From positions 1 through 14,685 of the forward strand of contig CANQDY010000014.1 of assembly GCA_947593895.1 (NCBI GenBank): 14,685 bases of DNA, given 5' to 3'. The position numbers and the translations under genes were made by a program. The notes under the pieces are model-generated. The model saw only the letters and a program-made list of their open reading frames with translations. It was not told where the DNA came from and made no database searches. The DNA comes from an uncultured Bacilli bacterium (GTDB lineage Bacteria; Bacillota_I; Bacilli_A; RFN20; CAG-449). Positions 12,526-14,685 of the stretch are shown here, one piece after another (the stretch's first letter is position 1; each line of letters begins with the position of its first letter).

Positions 12526-13401
12526 TTAGTTACTTTCACCTTGATCGTTATTTGTATTTTGTTGTACTCTTGCTTGTCGTAATCCTTGTTCGTAACCAAC
12601 TAATTCGTTCCAAATACTTGTATACGCATTTCTCCAAGGATATTCTCTTTCAGATAAAATTTTAACATAATTAGCATGAACTGCATCAATTTCACCTTTT
12701 AATCCATTGTTATTTGGCAATGGTTTTGACCCTTCCATGTAATTTAAACAAGTAAAGTTTTGTTGATATGCTTCTTCATAAACTGCATCATTCTTATCTG
12801 CGTGTTCATGAATAAATTTAGTATAGCCAACTAATCTCTTCATATCGTTAATAACAAAATTAGATTGTGGTGATGGTTTTCCATCATTGTCATGCATTGC
12901 TTTATTAAATTCAACAAATTCTTTATGTGTAATATCAAATACAATTAATGAAGATAAAATTCTATAGAACGCATCGTCCAAAGCAATCATATTTTCCATT
13001 GAAGCTTCTGCTGATTGAGTTTCTTTTGCTTTTTCGATATATTTCTTAATAATATCAATTAATGTTTCTCTTAATCCAACAATGAAATCAAGAGCTTTTA
13101 AATCTTGTGCATGATCAACAATAATCTTTCCATTTTCAATAGTGATATATGTTGATTGATCGCTATAAGCAAATTCGACAAAATCATTTAAATTAGTTCT
13201 AATTTTTTCACCGACTTCACCATTTTGAGATAAAAAGTGAGATAAAGGTGATCCATCTTCTAAACCATGAGCGATAATTTGTTTTCTTTGATTATAAAAA
13301 TTAACGTCATGCTCTGGTCTTCCTTGAACATATTCAAGAGTATCTCTGACCATAAGGGAAACTTGATAAATTCCCATCATAAATCTTGTTGCATCATTCA
13401 T
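12526..13401 (-). CDS. Uncharacterised 291-residue soluble protein
   Basis: I do not recognise this family. It has no signal peptide or membrane helix and looks largely alpha-helical, with long amphipathic stretches (for example about 103-130 and 135-170). It is rich in Asn, Asp, His and Gln, and the end (after about 275) is a polar, probably disordered tail, QQNTNNDQGESN. A short beta-like segment, YITIENGKIIVD, is at about 85-96. The polar make-up and regular codon use suggest a well-expressed cytoplasmic protein; this is inference. The SD AAGGAG (13416-13411) is nine bases before the ATG, one of the best in the window. It sits 21 bases after the HAD gene and 35 bases before the two-helix membrane protein, so the three are probably one transcript. 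Confidence 0.75.
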   Translation of the reverse strand: MNDATRFMMGIYQVSLMVRDTLEYVQGRPEHDVNFYNQRKQIIAHGLEDGSPLSHFLSQNGEVGEKIRTNLNDFVEFAYSDQSTYITIENGKIIVDHAQDLKALDFIVGLRETLIDIIKKYIEKAKETQSAEASMENMIALDDAFYRILSSLIVFDITHKEFVEFNKAMHDNDGKPSPQSNFVINDMKRLVGYTKFIHEHADKNDAVYEEAYQQNFTCLNYMEGSKPLPNNNGLKGEIDAVHANYVKILSEREYPWRNAYTSIWNELVGYEQGLRQARVQQNTNNDQGESN

Positions 13402-13422
13402 TTTTAAATTCTCCTTTTAATT

Positions 13423-14262
13423 TTATTTTCTATAATTTTTTAAATCGGCGACGCTTTCAACAATAATTTTTGCCTCTTTTTTTACTTCTTCTGGTGCTTG
13501 TTTCATTACGAAACTATTTGGAAAATTTCTAAACAATGAAACATCATTCCCCGAATCACCTATAACCATAATTTCATCATCATTAATATTACAATTAGAG
13601 ATAATTTCTTTCAAAATTGCGGCTTTGTTAATCCCATATTGAACAAATTCAACAGCGTCCTTTGACCAACTGATATCAAATAAATCGCCGACGGACTCTT
13701 GATATCTAATTGAAGCCTGATGTGCAATTTTTTTACCATTCCAATGAAGTCCATACCATGGCATAATCTTATAAATTTTTATTGCTTCATCTTTAAAAAT
13801 TTCATCGACTTTACTTTTACCACGAATAAATGGTTCATTATAAACCCCTTGGGCTTTCATTCCAATTATACCAATTAATCTTTCAATTGAATTCAATGGT
13901 GAATCATCAAGTACAAGATTGTATTTATTGGTAAATATAAGAATTGATTTAACCATTTTATCACGACTAAGCATGTCATACAACTTTTTTGCGTTTTCAA
14001 GTGGAATTTCATTTTCAATAATGGTTCTACCATTATCAACAACAAATCCACCATTACATCCAATAATGGTCAAATCATTGTGGTTTAAACTTACAGCAAC
14101 TTTAGAACTAACATATTTATTTCTACCAGTAACTAAAATTAATTTTCGTCCGCTTTCAATAAACTCTTTTAAAAATTTTTTGTTATCGCTTTTCATTAAT
14201 CTTCTTTTTCTTTTTGGATAGAATAATGTGCCATCTAAATCAGTAGCCAGAGCTTTGATCAT
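13423..14262 (-). CDS. HAD-superfamily hydrolase, Cof/YidA type
   Basis: A 279-residue cytoplasmic phosphatase of the Cof subfamily (HAD class with a C2 cap), acting on sugar phosphates, flavin or pyridoxal phosphates depending on the member. Motif I is DLDGT (8-12; nucleophile Asp8, acid Asp10), motif II VTGRN (43-47, Thr44), motif III Lys212 in GINKAAIL, and motif IV GDSGND (234-239). The cap lies between about 80 and 195. All catalytic residues are present, so it should be active, but the substrate cannot be inferred. The ATG 14262 has a weak SD GGTGA (14275-14271) eight bases away. It is the first gene of a cluster with two unknown proteins, the next starting 21 bases after its stop. Confidence 0.9.
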   Translation of the reverse strand: MIKALATDLDGTLFYPKRKRRLMKSDNKKFLKEFIESGRKLILVTGRNKYVSSKVAVSLNHNDLTIIGCNGGFVVDNGRTIIENEIPLENAKKLYDMLSRDKMVKSILIFTNKYNLVLDDSPLNSIERLIGIIGMKAQGVYNEPFIRGKSKVDEIFKDEAIKIYKIMPWYGLHWNGKKIAHQASIRYQESVGDLFDISWSKDAVEFVQYGINKAAILKEIISNCNINDDEIMVIGDSGNDVSLFRNFPNSFVMKQAPEEVKKEAKIIVESVADLKNYRK

Positions 14263-14282
14263 TTAATTAATCACCAATTGAT

Positions 14283-14312
14283 ATTATAATCAAACCATTT
14301 ACAAAAATCCAA
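14283..14312 (-). promoter_or_regulatory. Putative promoter of the HAD/291/141 cluster
   Basis: On the minus strand TTGGAT (14312-14307) and a perfect TATAAT (14288-14283) are 18 bases apart, with a TG four bases before the -10. The leader would be about 14 bases. Confidence 0.45.
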
Positions 14313-14517
14313 CAATATATTTGGATTATGTTTTTTTTATTTTAAGTAACAAAGTAGCCTAGCAAATAATAAAACATAATAAAAAAGATAAACATTTAGC
14401 AATTTTAAATATGTAATTAACTTTCTATCAATAAACTAATCTACCAAATTAGAAATTTACTTTAATTAAACAAATTAATTATTTGGTGTTGGAATACCAT
14501 CTGCATATAATAATTAT

Positions 14518-14598
14518 TCTCCATAAATAAACTATTCTTTATCCACAATTATTAATACCATTAATTTCAAAAATCGCTACTTGATTGGTAGATTTTTT
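14518..14598 (+). ncRNA. Possible small RNA between a promoter and a hairpin terminator
   Basis: Transcription from TTGGTG/TATAAT (14483-14511) would start near 14518 and end at the T run near 14598, giving an RNA of about 80 bases. It contains no ATG, so it would be non-coding. The promoter -35 is poor, so this is a weak candidate. Confidence 0.2.
14569..14598. terminator. Terminator-like hairpin in the right-hand gap
   Basis: AAAAAT (14569-14574) and CTAC (14577-14580) pair with GTAG (14588-14591) and ATTTTT (14592-14597), with CG bulged at 14575-14576 and a seven-base loop, followed by a T run. T runs occur on both strands, so it could also end a minus-strand gene entering from the right edge. 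Confidence 0.5.
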
Positions 14599-14685
14599 AT
14601 TTTAAATTTTACACTAATTGCTTTATTTGAGTTAAAATAATTAAAAAAATTATTGATACTAATTATTTATAACATAAAAATAATA

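Larger units (their letters stand above)
14313..14685. other. AT-rich region without a gene at the right edge
   Basis: No coding region is visible. Contents: a wide inverted repeat ACCAAAT (14443-14449)/ATTTGGT (14481-14487); a promoter-like pair TTGGTG (14483-14488) and TATAAT (14506-14511) 17 bases apart; a perfect DnaA-box word TTATCCACA (14539-14547); and a terminator-like hairpin at 14569-14598. The last 85 bases are almost only A and T. Confidence 0.5.

Noticed and set aside
13919..14221. A 100-residue plus-strand frame within the HAD gene
   Set aside because: It is antisense to an intact Cof-type phosphatase with all motifs; Leu/Phe/Ser-rich composition is typical of an AT-rich antisense frame.

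Overview
The window is AT-rich chromosomal DNA, about 30% G+C in genes by eye and about 15% in the emptiest gap. It comes from a low-GC Gram-positive-type bacterium. RNase J1-type nuclease, type 2 peptide deformylase, a PgcA-type phosphosugar mutase, SD sites such as AGGAGG and AGGTG, and a Tiny_TM/YjcZ-like small protein all point to Bacilli, Erysipelotrichia or a walled or Acholeplasma-like Mollicute relative. All tryptophans I checked are TGG and no gene is split by TGA, so the standard code (table 11) applies. I see no IS element, phage gene, CRISPR array or rRNA. This reads as ordinary chromosome with several uncharacterised genes among the housekeeping ones.

Left part (+ strand, 1-3773): a tiny Tyr/Gly-rich membrane peptide with its own promoter and terminator; def; then rnj-maf, which overlap by one base, followed by a small Tyr/Pro-rich protein whose SD lies in a terminator-like hairpin. 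A bidirectional terminator closes this block against a minus-strand gene for a membrane-anchored, cysteine-less PTS EIIB-like protein. A weak divergent promoter sits at the extreme left edge.

Middle (+ strand, 4174-6600): a VTT/TVP38-family membrane protein, a CYTH phosphohydrolase-type protein and trpS. The last two are tightly coupled, because the CYTH stop codon overlaps the trpS SD.

Centre-right (- strand, 11366 down to 6566): an RluA/RluD-family pseudouridine synthase, an unknown three-helix membrane protein, an unknown repeat protein and a PgcA-type mutase, all on one strand with short gaps or overlaps. They end at a hairpin terminator that also contains the start codon of a small two-helix membrane protein, whose 3' end overlaps trpS. 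Divergent to this block is tRNA-Ser(GGA), with a strong promoter and a terminator.

Right part: an AT-rich gap of about 440 bp without genes, then a minus-strand cluster (14312 down to 12006) of a Cof-type HAD phosphatase, an unknown 291-residue soluble protein and an unknown two-helix membrane protein. The last 420 bp have no gene but hold a possible promoter, a DnaA-box-like word and a terminator-like hairpin.

The best candidates for undescribed biology are the two unknown genes translationally coupled to the phosphosugar mutase, the HAD/291/141 cluster, and the EIIB-like protein whose phospho-acceptor cysteine is replaced.
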